Shown here one piece after another: positions 1 through 11,012 of a DNA stretch of 64,000 nucleotides. Numbering within the stretch: position 1 is the first letter of the stretch; the number at the start of each line of letters is the position of its first letter. Source of the DNA: Hormiphora californensis (lineage: Eukaryota; Ctenophora; Tentaculata; Cydippida; Pleurobrachiidae); assembly GCA_020137815.1 (NCBI GenBank), contig CM035351.1, positions 8,817,100 to 8,881,099 on the forward strand. The letters run 5' to 3'. The notes beneath the pieces were generated by a model. It was not told the DNA's origin. It saw only the letters and a list, made by a program, of their open reading frames with translations, and ran no database searches. A program made the position numbers and the translations under genes.

Positions 1-86
1 TAGTTCAGCTCCTTGTCATCTTTTGATGCTATACGCTCCAATCGCCTCTGAACTGCATCTGGAGACCGCCGCGTCAGGGAAATCAT
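1..86 (-). CDS. 5' end of an unidentified gene running off the left edge (partial)
   Basis: Reading leftwards from an ATG at 84-86, the frame stays open for 28 codons to the window edge. It begins MISLTRRSPDAVQRRLERIA and is followed by a charged KDDKE stretch. The bases just before the ATG contain a CTTCTCAG-like acceptor, so the ATG could lie near the start of a second exon. I do not recognise the protein. It would lie just downstream of, and on the same strand as, the gene ending at 399. The short length is the main weakness: this is an inferred gene start, supported only by an open frame, a plausible start context and a charged helical composition. Confidence 0.35.
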   Translation of the reverse strand, partial: MISLTRRSPDAVQRRLERIASKDDKELN

Positions 87-398
87 GTTCCCTTTTCTCT
101 CTGAGAAGACAAAGGGAACGATCAATTAGTAGATGCTAATTGGATTGGCCAATTATTGGGAACTCCCAACTTTCTGAACAGATGAAAATAAACCACGCGC
201 AGAAAGAGTGCTGAAAGCGCGCACTTTCATCTGAAAATCTCGTCGCGGAGGTCGGCGCGTGAGTGTGTGTGGGTCCGTAATTACCTCTGGCATGCGACCT
301 CTTGTTATTGCTGTCATCGACCTACAAGAAATGGGGTACAGTTAGTTAGGGAGCAAGGCTCACAGTGCTAATTAAAAGCGGTAATCATATAAACAATC
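87..398. other. Intergenic stretch between two minus-strand genes
   Basis: About 310 bases with no convincing open frame. It would have to hold the 3' untranslated region of the gene ending at 399 and the promoter of the gene starting at 86. I see no TATA box or other clear motif. Confidence 0.4.
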
Positions 399-958
399 TC
401 AACTCCAGTCAAAACTCACATCTAGCTCCCCTTCCTCAGTATCACTGTTACACTCTCCCTCCTCACTCCCACTGCACTCCCCATCATCAGGAGATTTAGC
501 TGCAGCTGCCCCATCCGTTACCACCACGTTCTCTGTAGGCATTAGTGGCGTGTTAGTAAAGACAAGAGAGAGAGAGGGCAGGGGAACAAACAAACAACTA
601 AATTTCTTTGAATTTTTTCCAAAACTAAATGTTACTCACAGGCGTTTTAATCCGCGTGTAAGACTAAAAGGGGTAGCAAAACACTGATTTGTCCTAGGAC
701 TCTAGCAATATGCCAGAGAAAATACGCAGAACAAACCGACTGCAGGGAGAGATAGAGATGGGAGTGGTAGAAAGAGAGATAGGGAGTGTTTTGAAAAAGA
801 GAGATGGGAGTGGGAGAAGAGAAGAGAGGGGGCCTGGATCAAAGTGAAAGCAGCGTTTGTTTCCCTGCCCCTTCATTTATATTATAACAAGAACTCGATC
901 ATATGAACTTGACATGGAGGTATGAGACAAAACGACGGAGAGAGAGAGAGAGAGAAAG

Positions 959-1009
<51 letters not shown>

Positions 1010-1210
1010 GCGAGAGAGACGGGAAGAGAGTAGAGAAGTAAGGAAAGAGAAATAGAGATAAGAGAGAGAGCGAGAGAGCGAAAAGAAGAAAGAGAGAAGA
1101 GAGAAGAAGATATGTCAGAGAGAGAGAGAGAGTCCAGGAAGAGTACCGATCGTCTCTGAAAGGACTTCTCTTCTCTCTACGTCCCTTTTCTCCTCTCTCT
1201 TCTGCTCTCT

Positions 1211-1253
<43 letters not shown>

Positions 1254-3033
1254 CGTCTCCTCCTTCTCTTTCTTCTCTTCTCTCTCTCTCTCCCTCTCTT
1301 CCTTCCCCCTTTCCCTTTCTTCAACTTGTAAACTATCTCCTTCTATCATCTTAGCAATTTAAACAAATAAGTTTCTTCACTTTTGTAGAAATCAGGTTTG
1401 ACTCACTATACATTACTCGACTGGGTTGGACTAGAAAATCAGACAACATATTTGGCGGTCCTATTATACTAGCTGTAGACTATCGATTTACCGGGCGGAA
1501 TAGATCCCCAATTTGTATTTGTAAATTCTCAATCGATCACTCAAAGTCTCTTCATTAGATCGTAAATCTAGGAATCTAACCCAAATACTCAACTATTTCA
1601 TACCACTTTTATGTTTTCGGATTTTTTGAAGTTGTTTCAGCTCACACCTTTTCACACTTGGCGTCGTATTTGCGCGTGACAGCCCCCACTTGCTCTTACT
1701 TTTCGGCAAAAAACCGCATATCATCAGAAAGAGCATAAATTTGTGAGTCCGTAAAACTTTGGTTTGACGAAATTGGTCAAAAAACAAAGGCGTGAGAGCC
1801 AAAAAACCGCCAAAACAAGTTTCCGACGCACAAACAAGAATTATTGCATTATGTATTCATAATGCTGAGTTTCCCTGCCCTACCGTTTCACATGTCACTG
1901 TCAGTGACACTGACACTGCCAACAGGATCAAGGCTTGGTCATAATGTAATGTGAGATGCATACGATCTAGCTGTCAGTATACTTCTCACATAGCTTAGCT
2001 AACTCACATGACACTTGCTAACCAGCTTTTGACATTCCAACTTAACTACTTATCTAACCCTCACACTCGACTCGCAAGATGACAATGTGTATGTAACACG
2101 CGGCAGCGCATTTCATGTTTTGTTGAGTGGCGCGCGCACACACGTCCATCAAACTGTGTCAATGAGGTTTTTGATAAAGGAGCAGCTCGTCACTGTGCGT
2201 GCGGCTCTAGTTGCTACACCGTTGCCCCTCGCAACGAAAGTGTGACCAAAAAATGTCCCTCTACCGATTAGTTAGTATACCAAAATGTCGTTTTCGAATT
2301 CTAACCTTGCTATGCCTTTTTACAAAGTAAAAAGGCATCCGGGTGAATGCCTTCGGCATTCACCCGGGCAGGGAAATAAAAAAATTGCGCGCCACCCAGG
2401 GGGGTGACAGTTTCAAAAAATCCGACTTTAGCTAGATATTTTCAGCGCAGCAAATATAGATTTAACTAAAATTGACTGGAACTACATTATGACAAGTTGT
2501 TTTTTCAAAATCCTTGGAACAAAAATGAACAAAAATGAAACAAAATAAACTTTTGAGAGTTGATAATCGACAATTTACAACATTTCAGCATAGCAAACAT
2601 AGACGCCTACAGTCGAGTAAAGGAAAAGATGTATACAAACTATTCAATGGTTAACATGTACTATGTACTATGAAATACATTTATGTACTACCAAACCATT
2701 CAACAGAGTTGGTATACATTCTAACCCTCCTTTACGGGCGGAGTGCACGGAAAGAGGGTAGAGCAAGGAAACATCAGAGTTTGTTGCAAACATAGGAAAG
2801 AATGAATAGGAAAATAATTAGGAGTAGAAAATAGGGAGGAAGTTCAAAGTCAGTATTGAGTATTGAAAAAAATATCGGACACCTGCCGCACACAAATCCC
2901 AAGGTTCAAAACATAAAATATTTTGTAAATAATTTTCAAACTACTTGTGTTCTAACAGCTAACTATGTCAAGAAAGATTTTCTAAAACTACTTCATAAAC
3001 AAACTGCTGAATCTCAGAAGAGAAGATAGAGAC

Positions 3034-3079
<46 letters not shown>

Positions 3080-3961
3080 CCGTCAGTCCCAATCCTTTGC
3101 AATTCAATTATTTCTCAGATCACTGAACACAAAATCAAATTAGTTCACTAAATGAGTACGGGTAGAGATAAAACAAGCGGATATTAAGTAATGGGGCAGG
3201 AAGTGTGTGGAACTTACAACACTTATAAAGCTGCTAGGTAGCTGTACGTAATACATTTACTGAAACTAAATGTATCTTCTAGAATCACAACAATCGGAAA
3301 GTCATGGAAACAATCAATTCACTGCCAAAAACACTTATCTGCACTTCATGTAAATCAAAGTTAACGTAGTTTTCAAGTAACAGATGTACATTAATTTATA
3401 ATTAGTTAATTTATTTTCAACTTATCAACATATTCCATTTTTGAACCTAAATTATTGTATGTTTTTAACAGCAACAATTAAACAGTTAACACACACAGGA
3501 TACAGTATCTATCATATAATCCCCCCTCTCATTTATCAATCATCACATCTCAATTCTACTCTCCACAAATCCCCATTATAGGTCAATATAAAATGACAAA
3601 CACATGTGTGTAGGGGGTGTTTGGAGGCGGCTGGTGAGATATGGCACACACTGGCCCGCTGAGTTTCACACTCACCTTGTTGGCCCGAACCCACCACTTC
3701 ACTGCTTTCTTTCATCTGCTTACTACGAGCGAGCTGGTTATTAGATTGGACAACGCGAGGGGGCGGAGCAAAATTCATGGCAACCTTATCTGCAAGAGAG
3801 CTCGATATGGAGGGTACCCCTGGTGGATACGGAATACGCGGAACAACGGGCACATGAACAACAGGCCGTGCTAGGCGGTCAAGAGGGTTACAAATGTCTG
3901 GGGGTGGCGGGCCAATTGCCCCACCACCACGGGGTTCGGATCGCACGTTTCCACTTTTCAT
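399..3961 (-). CDS. Two 3'-terminal exons of an unidentified acidic protein ending in EEGEL repeats
   Basis: Exon 3676-3961 begins after a good acceptor (pyrimidine-rich, CCCCCAG) and ends at CAAG|GTGAG in phase 1. Exon 399-532 begins after CCTACAG and also needs phase 1, so the two join in frame. The first is proline-rich (PPPPDICNPLDRLARP). The second is acidic and holds EEGEC and EEGEL just before the final DVSFDWS. The EEGEL form matches the short motif (acidic-acidic-Gly-Glu-Ile/Leu) by which nuclear RNA factors bind ARS2, which suggests a nuclear RNA-metabolism role; that is inference. The exons probably belong to the same gene as 4211-5276, perhaps as an alternative 3' end, because both parts end in EEGEL. 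I found no clean phase-0 donor linking them. Confidence 0.5.
533..3675 (-). other. 3.1-kb intron with GA/CT microsatellites
   Basis: No coding exon is visible. It holds a purine-rich GA tract at about 939-1130, a CT tract at about 1170-1320 that can pair with it, a second GA tract at 3033-3072, and two adjacent hairpins at 2313-2367. The 155-residue and shorter open frames across 882-1349 are Ser/Leu or Glu/Arg microsatellite translations, not genes. Confidence 0.55.
2313..2367. other. Two adjacent perfect hairpins, the second with a TTCG loop
   Basis: 2313-2337 is a hairpin with TGCCTTTTTAC pairing to its complement. Directly beside it, 2339-2367 folds as CCGGGTGAATGC closed by a C-TTCG-G loop, a very stable tetraloop if transcribed. 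They lie inside the intron of the minus-strand gene. Function unknown; a small repeat or an RNA structure are both possible. Confidence 0.5.
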
Positions 3962-4210
3962 CTGGGGGAGGGGGAAACCGGGATTAGGGATGGAGTTATT
4001 ATTAGATACAGCGAGCAATTGATCAGAGAGACAGGAGGAAATACATCTTGAAATTGAAGCAAAAAAGTAATAAGTACTCACATTTGGTGATTACTTATAC
4101 AGACACTAGCTAAAAAAAGGAACGGTTAGAATTGAGGCGTACATTTTTCGACTTGTCTAGTAATGTAAACAATAAAATTATATATATTTCTGTTTCATAT
4201 AAAACATTGT

Positions 4211-5276
4211 TTATAATTCGCCCTCTTCAGCTTCCCCAGATTTATCATTGTCCGTATGGGTCTCTTCTTTTAGTCTCAAAACAACTTTTCTGGCACTCTC
4301 CATTTTATCAGTGAACTCCCTACTCCACTTGAATCGACCCCGGTCAACGCCACGGCCGAAACTGGGCCGTTGGAAGTGGACTTCGGGTCTCCGTGGCCGC
4401 CTTTTCCTGCTGGGACGAGTGGATATTGGTAGCGGTCGGGGACCTGGAGGAGATGGTATTCTCTTGCGTTTGTAGAAGGATGTGATAGCATTATCGAATA
4501 TAGACTCCTCGTTGCCCCGACTAGAGCTCCGTGCCATGTCTTCTAATAACTGCACAGCTGGCTCGTCGTCTGGGTGGTAGAAGTGTGCTTTCTGTCGCAG
4601 TTTCTGCATCACTTTCTGTGTCCTCTGAGGTAAGATGGGTCTGTTCAACAAAATAGGCCGTTCAGGTGCTGATAAGAGAGCACGCCGGGACATAGGAAGG
4701 GGAAGGTCTTCGAATGATTCATCAACGGGACTACCACTACTGATATCTGATGGCTGTCTCTGTCGGGATGTGTGAGCCTGCTGGGGAGGCTTGGGAAGGA
4801 GCCGAGGAAGAAGTAGGCTGAGGTTCAACTTTTTGAGGTTTTGATGGCTGGGGTTGAGGTTTTGTTGCTTCTTCTGGTGCTGTGGAGGGTTGAGGGGCAC
4901 TTTGTCCACCACCTGTCATAATACCATGTTGAACCACCGTACTTAGCAGCTGCCTCTCTAACTTTGTGAACTTTCTCTTCTCACTCGTGCGCACGTGAGC
5001 TGAGAGGGTTTTTAGAGTGTTGATCGTGTCTTCTGGAGCGTTGTCAGGGATTATGTCAGAGAAATCTTCCGCTTCTTCGTCTGTATCATCATCAGAGTAG
5101 TCAAAGCCGTCATCAATAAATTGTGGTTTCTCATCCTTGGCTTCCTCGTCAGATGTTTTTCGGCGTTTTCTGGTTTGAGTAGGTTCCTGTTCAGGTTTAA
5201 CTTCGTACAACGGCTCTCCGAAAACTTTGGTGAATGGCTGAAGGCCTTGCTTGGGATACGACAATGCCACCGCCAT
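4211..5276 (-). CDS. Unidentified acidic/basic nuclear-type protein, 5' part, with a frame break
   Basis: The reading frame starts at 5276 (MAVALSYPKQGLQPFTK). It runs through a KRRK-containing segment, an acidic run (DYSDDDTDEEAEDF) and a Pro/Gln/Ser-rich linker until a stop at 4737. A second overlapping frame (about 4912-4211) continues with DESFEDLPLP, a helical stretch with KVMQKLRQKAHFYHP, a basic SRKRRPRRP cluster, and a C-terminal EEGEL directly before the stop. Both halves look like protein and overlap in 4737-4912, so one frame change must occur there. I could not find an intron with matching phases, so it may be an indel, an assembly error or a missed splice. Composition suggests a nuclear protein; EEGEL may be an ARS2-binding motif. 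I do not recognise the family. Confidence 0.5.
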
Positions 5277-6161
5277 TAACCAGAGCCTACATAAAAATCA
5301 AAATGGTTAAGGGCTGGGGTGGCCCGTGGCCTCATGGAATTAAAATCAGAAAATTGACCCACTTCAGTCCACGAAGCACGTTGCAGGTTGCCATACGGCA
5401 TACACTGCAACGCGTACTGTGTCGGGAGTACTCCGGGAGGGCGGAGACCTTGGCCTATGCTACAGGCCCTCGAAGCCGTGGAAAACGCGCGCACTTGGGG
5501 TCTGCAGCGCATGCCAAGCGGAGACCGGAGTAAAAAAAATCAAAAATCAAAAAATTGGCTGGGGTTGATTTTTTGAAAACTCGAACTTCGCTTCTGGTAT
5601 GGTCGCGCGGCCCTCACTAACGCGCACCGAGGCTTGCAGCGCATAAATAAAAAGTTTTGAAATAGTAAAATCTTATCTGGGGCCCAAAAAAGTGCAAGTG
5701 TCCTTTTTAAAAAAGTACGATTCTCGCTTTTGGAGTTTTCTGTTCGCTCTTTGCCCCCTCAATCCCCATAGGGGCTTGCAGCCCCTGGGCTCTGCTCGCG
5801 GGGGCTCTGCCCCTACATCCCCACACACCCCCTGACCGTGAGGCGGCTGCTCCAGGCCCGGAAGCGAATTCAGGCCCCGGGTAACAAGCTCAATTCATTC
5901 CGCTTGCGTTAAAAAGATCTTAAGAAGATACTTCCATTGGAAGTCTTCCAACGCAGCCGCGATGAAGTTTCAATCTTACCAGGAATCGCAGATATGACAT
6001 ATTAAAAAACGACACTCGTTTCAAATCTGACTTAAAAGTTAACGCCACTCGCGAATTTTGTTTGTGGTGTATCTGTCCTTCAGGCTTCAAGTTCTTGAAT
6101 TAAATAATAATATTATGATATTGTAATCTTAAAGTCACCTCTTTACCAGGTAGCCGACAAT
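5277..6161. other. Divergent intergenic region upstream of TBCB
   Basis: This separates the minus-strand gene starting at 5276 from TBCB on the plus strand, so it probably serves both promoters. It is GC-rich around 5750-5890 (a block of GGGGCT/GCCCC repeats). Just before TBCB, TTTACCAG at about 6142-6150 could be the acceptor of a 5'-untranslated intron. No other feature seen. Confidence 0.4.
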
Positions 6162-6881
6162 ATGCCAGACGTGATCGTTACACACCCCGACTTTGTGGCA
6201 ATCTCTATAACAAGTACTGTCTCCAGTGTCGCCTCAGAGAAGCGGTTCCAGTCTCATTTGACCGTTAGGGAACTGAAGGGTAAACTGGAAATGATAACGG
6301 GCGCCTCCATGGATTCCATGAAGATTGAAGTGTTCAATTCCAATAACAAGTCCATCGGGAAGCTGACAAATGATGAGGCTGTGTTAAAGGATGTTCTTGA
6401 GAATGGGCTGCGTCTCCATGTGACAGATCCCAACGCGGTGAGTTTCAATGAGGGTGATGTTGAGAAGTACGAGATGACTAAAGAGGATTACGACTCCAGG
6501 GAGGATACGGTACAAGCTTTCAAAAGGAAGAACAAGCTGGGGAGGTTCAACCCGGAAGTCCAGGCCAAACTGGCTGCTCAAGAAGAGGAGAACAAGGAGA
6601 AGGCTTTGAAAATGAATGTAGGTGATAGATGTGAAACGAAAACCCCAAACCAACCGATACGACGTGGCGAGATCATGTTTGTAGGGGAAACCAACTTCAA
6701 AGCAGGCTACTGGGTTGGTGTGAAGTTCGATGAACCGGTAGGTAAACACGATGGTCTTGTTGAGGGTAAACGGTATTTCACTTGCCAGAACAAGTATGGT
6801 GCGATGGTGCAGCCCCGATATGTTGAGGTGGGTGACTTCCCCCCGGAAGATGACGACCTCTTTTCGGACGATGAGATCTAA
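6162..6881 (+). CDS. TBCB: Tubulin-folding cofactor B
   Basis: 239 residues in one exon, full length for the family. TBCB works with TBCE to open and dismantle alpha/beta-tubulin dimers and to pass alpha-tubulin along the folding pathway in the cytosol. Residues about 5-95 form the N-terminal ubiquitin-like domain. A charged linker (about 96-150) with EEENKEKA leads to a C-terminal CAP-Gly domain (about 152-225: GDRCETK, GEIMFVG, YWVGVKFDEPVGKHDG, YFTC, GAMVQPRYVEVGDFP). The protein ends in DDEI, like other TBCB proteins, whose acidic tail folds back on the CAP-Gly groove. The usual GKNDG signature reads GKHDG here. The ATG sits 10 bases after a possible 5'UTR splice acceptor. No introns within the coding region. 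Confidence 0.95.
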   Translation: MPDVIVTHPDFVAISITSTVSSVASEKRFQSHLTVRELKGKLEMITGASMDSMKIEVFNSNNKSIGKLTNDEAVLKDVLENGLRLHVTDPNAVSFNEGDVEKYEMTKEDYDSREDTVQAFKRKNKLGRFNPEVQAKLAAQEEENKEKALKMNVGDRCETKTPNQPIRRGEIMFVGETNFKAGYWVGVKFDEPVGKHDGLVEGKRYFTCQNKYGAMVQPRYVEVGDFPPEDDDLFSDDEI

Positions 6882-7452
6882 TTGTTTTGTGTGTTTGCTG
6901 GTGTATGTACGTTTGTATTTAAATTTATGTATTCATAGATCTGTGTCATCATTACATAATATCCTCCACACACACAGTGGGAACTGAGGTGGACAAATTT
7001 TTTGACAAAAGTTTTTCTGTTTTTGGTTGTTTCTGATCACAAATTGTCTGGTCCGTTCAGAGCAAAAAACCGTATCGAAAAATTCCAACTTTTGTAGAAA
7101 TGGTGGCATATTTTTGACGGGCATTTTAAAATCTTACATTTTGTTGGTTAAATTTGATCGTAATCATATCTTTTCTGCATAATCATCTGATTCACTACTT
7201 AGTATGGATTAAGTTCCACCTGGTTCTTTGTTTAACACCCCGTTCCATGGAAAAAACCGCAAGAAGATCCAAAATTTGAGAAAAATTCTGTCGCGCATGC
7301 AAATTTGATGCTATTTTTAGCTTATAAAAAGGCTCAATTATTTTTTTGCCGCATTATGCCGCATATGAGTATGGTTCTATGTGATAGAGCATCTTAATAC
7401 GGACATTTTGGCATAAAAATATAGTACGGCTCGTTACGGCTAAAATTTTTAT
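6882..7452. other. AT-rich intergenic stretch
   Basis: 570 bases between the TBCB stop and the Penelope insertion, including the TBCB 3'UTR. AT-rich, no gene-like frame and no recognisable repeat. Confidence 0.45.
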
Positions 7453-7463
7453 GGGTGTTTTAA

Positions 7464-10400
7464 TAAACAAGGTAAACACGAGGTATTTTGGTACTTTGGA
7501 AAACAAATTTACCGTAGCTTTCAATTACACTGGGGTAATCTTCATCAGCGGAAAGGGTGAATGGGTTGAGTGGTGGGTATAAATACCCAGGGTGTGATTG
7601 GATTGGGTGACAGGGTGGAGACGAGATAGGGTGGTGAGCTGGGTTGTTGTGGTATGATGAGAGGGGGGATGAGAGCAGGGAGGGAGAGGGGGGCTACAGC
7701 TGTGATACGTGAGACGGGTTAGTGGCAGGGGGAGTGGGGACGGAGGGAGACTGGAAGGCGGGGATATTGGCACTACGGGGGTTGAAGGAGGATGCAACAA
7801 TGGGGAGGATGGGGTCCCATTGCTGGCTGACGGAAGGAGCTTTGGAAGTCCGGTTGAGCGAGGGCTGGAGGGTCTGGATGGCCGCCTGTTCTAACATGTC
7901 TAGATGGGCCGATGATGCCGCAGTAGACAGGATCTCCGTAGCACTCCAGTTGATCTCGTGATCGGTGTGGAGAGCGTGGAGAGCTGCTCCTGATTTAATA
8001 TTCCCAGTGATGAGGTCGACGGGGTTTTTGAGTCTGTATGAGGCCTCGTGTTCTTTAATGCGGACTTGTACTGGCCTTTTAGTCTGTCCGATGTAGCTGG
8101 CTGGACAGTCCTGACATGGGATCCTGTATATGACGTTCTGCGTGAGTTGAGGCGGGAGCGGGGATTTGGTCTTGGAGAGGAGAGAGCGGAGGTTCGGAGA
8201 GGAGGTGTAGGTGACGTCGATGGAGTATTTCCGTAAAGTCTGTTTGATCTGGGGCGCCAGGGAGGGATGGTACGGAATGAAGACTCTTTCGTTAGAGGTA
8301 GCTGATGATGAACGAGGAGCTGATGATGAACGAGGAGGACGGGGTCGGTTGAGCCTGTGTTTGACGTCATCCATTACTGATCTGACGATGTGGCTAGGGA
8401 ATCCATTGGCCAGGCAGATGGAGTATACCGTGTAGAGTTCCTCTTGGAGATGCTGACTGGAACAGAGGTTGTATGCTCTGCGGGTGAGTGACCGGATAAC
8501 TGCGTTCTTGGTGGCCGGAGAGGACGAGGAGGAGTGTTTGACATACAGGTTTGTGTGGGTCGGCTTCCTGTAGATCGAGGTGGAGAGGTCGGCGTGGATC
8601 AGGACATCAAGGAACGGAAGGGAGCCATCTGGCTTGGGGTGTTCGATGGTGTACTGAAGGTCCTTACTGAGAGAGTTGATGTGACGCTGGAAGGATTCTG
8701 CATGTTGGGCGTCTCTGGCTGCTCCAATACCATCATCCACAAAATGGCGGTATGAATGGATCGGATCTGGTGCGGTGGTGAGTGCCAGGTTCTCAATGTC
8801 TGCAGTTCGAATCTCGGCCAGGGCTACGGTGAGAGGAGATCCCATAGCTCCACCAGAGGTTTGGGAGTAGAACTTACCACCAAACTCAAAGTAGGCATTG
8901 TCCAGACACAGGTTTAGGAGTGACTGGAGGTTGTACGATGGAGATCTCGGAGGAGAGGAGTGAAGGATCGGATCGAAAGGAAGCAATGGCGGCAGCGGCA
9001 GCAGCTCGCATGTCGGCGTTGGTATAGAGGGATACGACGTCCAGGGAGAAGTAGTAGGGAAAGGCCGGATCATGGGACGATTGAAGGTGGGAGACGAGGG
9101 CTTCTGAGTCCTTGAGTCTGATGGAGTTCCTGGTGAGGGGCGACAAGAGGACGGAGAGCTGCTTGTGGAGGGCGGAGAGCGGGGAGTTGTAGAAGGCCAC
9201 AATGGGACGGATAGGAGCTCCGGCCTTGTGGATCTTCGGAGTGCCGTACAACTGAGGATACCTGGGGTTGATCACTCGCATCTGGTTTTGGAGGGAGGTG
9301 GAAAGGGTGCGCTCCTTGACAAAGCGTTTGAGCACAGAGTCGAGCTTCCTCTTGACAGAGTCCGTAGGGTTGTGCTTCAAGAGGGAGTACGCTCCTGCAT
9401 CTCGGATGTGGTCTAACATCTTGCCCATGTACTGGTCCTCTGTTAGTACGACGGTGGCATTTCCTTTGTCTGCAGGGAGGATGCGAAGAGTGCCACGTTT
9501 CTGTTTGAGGGTACGAATAGCCTCTTGCTGGCTATTGGTGAGGTTCGAAGATTTAGAGGGAGGAGTGTAGGAGGATAGGATGTGGGAGATCTCCCATGAT
9601 GCAGCGGCTTCCATGCCGGGAGGGAGGCGTTTGGTGGTGGGTTGGATGCGGGGAGCGATGTCGATCGCAGGATGGGAGGTAGGAGAAGGTGTGAACTTGA
9701 GTCCTTGAGAGAGGAGTTCAGTTTCACCTGGGTTAAGGGGGGTACCTGAGAGATTGATAACGAGTTTGGAGGGGTCAAGGGAGGGACAGATGGGTTGGGT
9801 TTTGGGAAGGGGTCCAGAGATGGTAGGGTGGGTAAAGTGAAAGTCTACAAGAACATCGTAAGGGTTGAGAAAAGGAGCATGATAGTGTTGAATGAGCAAT
9901 GCGAACTTCTTCTGGTGAGTTGTCGTGTGGCGTTTGTGAAGAAACACACTTCTCTCCCTTATAAATACATTCAGTCTCTCTCTAAAGTGTCCAGTTAATA
10001 GAAAATCAAGATTTCCGTTGGTAGTGCTAAACTCCTTGTGGTGTTTGGCGAACTTGGATCGGAGATGAGAGAGTCGCTCTGTTAAGAGGAGGGAGGAGGC
10101 CTTGAACATGATGGCTGTCGAACGTGGAGTGCCAACTGGGTCCTGTAGGCGCAAACCTTTGGGTATGAACCCATGGTCTCTGCAAGATTTGAGGAAGGCG
10201 ATGTGGCACGAGGTGACCGCTAGGGTCGTCAGGAGTTTGAGAAGAAGTTTGGTGGAGGTAGCAGCTTGGACACCACATGTCTCCCGAAGGGATTGAGAGA
10301 AGGAGAGGCGTTTCACACTGGGGATGGAGGAAGGAAGATGGTGTGGAGAGCAGGATGGGGAAGAAGAAATGGAGGGTGGGCTGTTGGATGCTGAGTCTCG

Positions 10401-11001
10401 TGGAGGCTGTAGATCCATAGAGGGCTGGTAGTACCAGGAAACAATAAACAAGGTAAACACGAGGTATTTTGGTACTTTGGAAAACAAATTTACCGTAGCT
10501 TTCAATTACACTGGGGTAATCTTCATCAGCGGAAAGGGTGAATGGGTTGAGTGGTGGGTATAAATACCCAGGGTGTGATTGGATTGGGTGACAGGGTGGA
10601 GACGAGATAGGGTGGTGAGCTGGGTTGTTGTGGTATGATGAGAGGGGGGATGAGAGCAGGGAGGGAGAGGGGGGCTACAGCTGTGATACGTGAGACGGGT
10701 TAGTGGCAGGGGGAGTGGGGACGGAGGGAGACTGGAAGGCGGGGATATTGGCACTACGGGGGTTGAAGGAGGATGCAACAATGGGGAGGATGGGGTCCCA
10801 TTGCTGGCTGACGGAAGGAGCTTTGGAAGTCCGGTTGAGCGAGGGCTGGAGGGTCTGGATGGCCGCCTGTTCTAACATGTCTAGATGGGCCGATGATGCC
10901 GCAGTAGACAGGATCTCCGTAGCACTCCAGTTGATCTCGTGATCGGTGTGGAGAGCGTGGAGAGCTGCTCCTGATTTAATATTCCCAGTGATGAGGTCGA
11001 C
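7464..11001 (-). mobile_element. Penelope-like retroelement with partial-tandem terminal repeats
   Basis: The element is 3,538 bp and flanked by a perfect 11-bp target duplication, GGGTGTTTTAA, at 7453-7463 and 11002-11012. Its ends are direct repeats: 7464 to about 8016, and about 10445-11001. They appear identical by eye, which points to recent insertion. This is the classic Penelope layout: a partial copy upstream of a full copy in tandem, giving pseudo-LTRs. Each repeat has a palindromic GGGTATAAATACCC, a likely TATA element (first copy near 7576). The coding frame on the minus strand has a Penelope-type reverse transcriptase followed by a GIY-YIG endonuclease. Confidence 0.9.
7694..10418 (-). 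pseudogene. Penelope reverse transcriptase plus GIY-YIG endonuclease, one frameshift
   Basis: The first frame runs from 10505; the first Met outside the terminal repeat is near 10418. It contains the RT fingers (ILPADKGNATVVL, YGTPKIHK, RPIVAFYNSP) and palm motif A (SLDVVSLYTN). It runs out at 8886. The second frame, read from about 8,970 down to 7694, carries SGGAMGSPLT, the catalytic HFVDDG motif C, LPFLDVLI, and a C-terminal GIY-YIG nuclease (VIYRIPCQDC, SYIGQTKRPVQVRIKEHE). The frame change falls at about 8,940-8,975, between the conserved blocks, so this copy carries one frameshift or the assembly has one. Everything else is intact. The two terminal repeats look identical, so the damage must be recent. 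Confidence 0.88.
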
Positions 11002-11012
11002 GGGTGTTTTAA

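Noticed and set aside
882-1349. 155-residue Glu/Arg and Ser/Leu frames
   Set aside because: Translation of GA/CT microsatellites; the same artefact recurs at 25417-25809, 44612-45350, 56276-56500 and 57405-57653.
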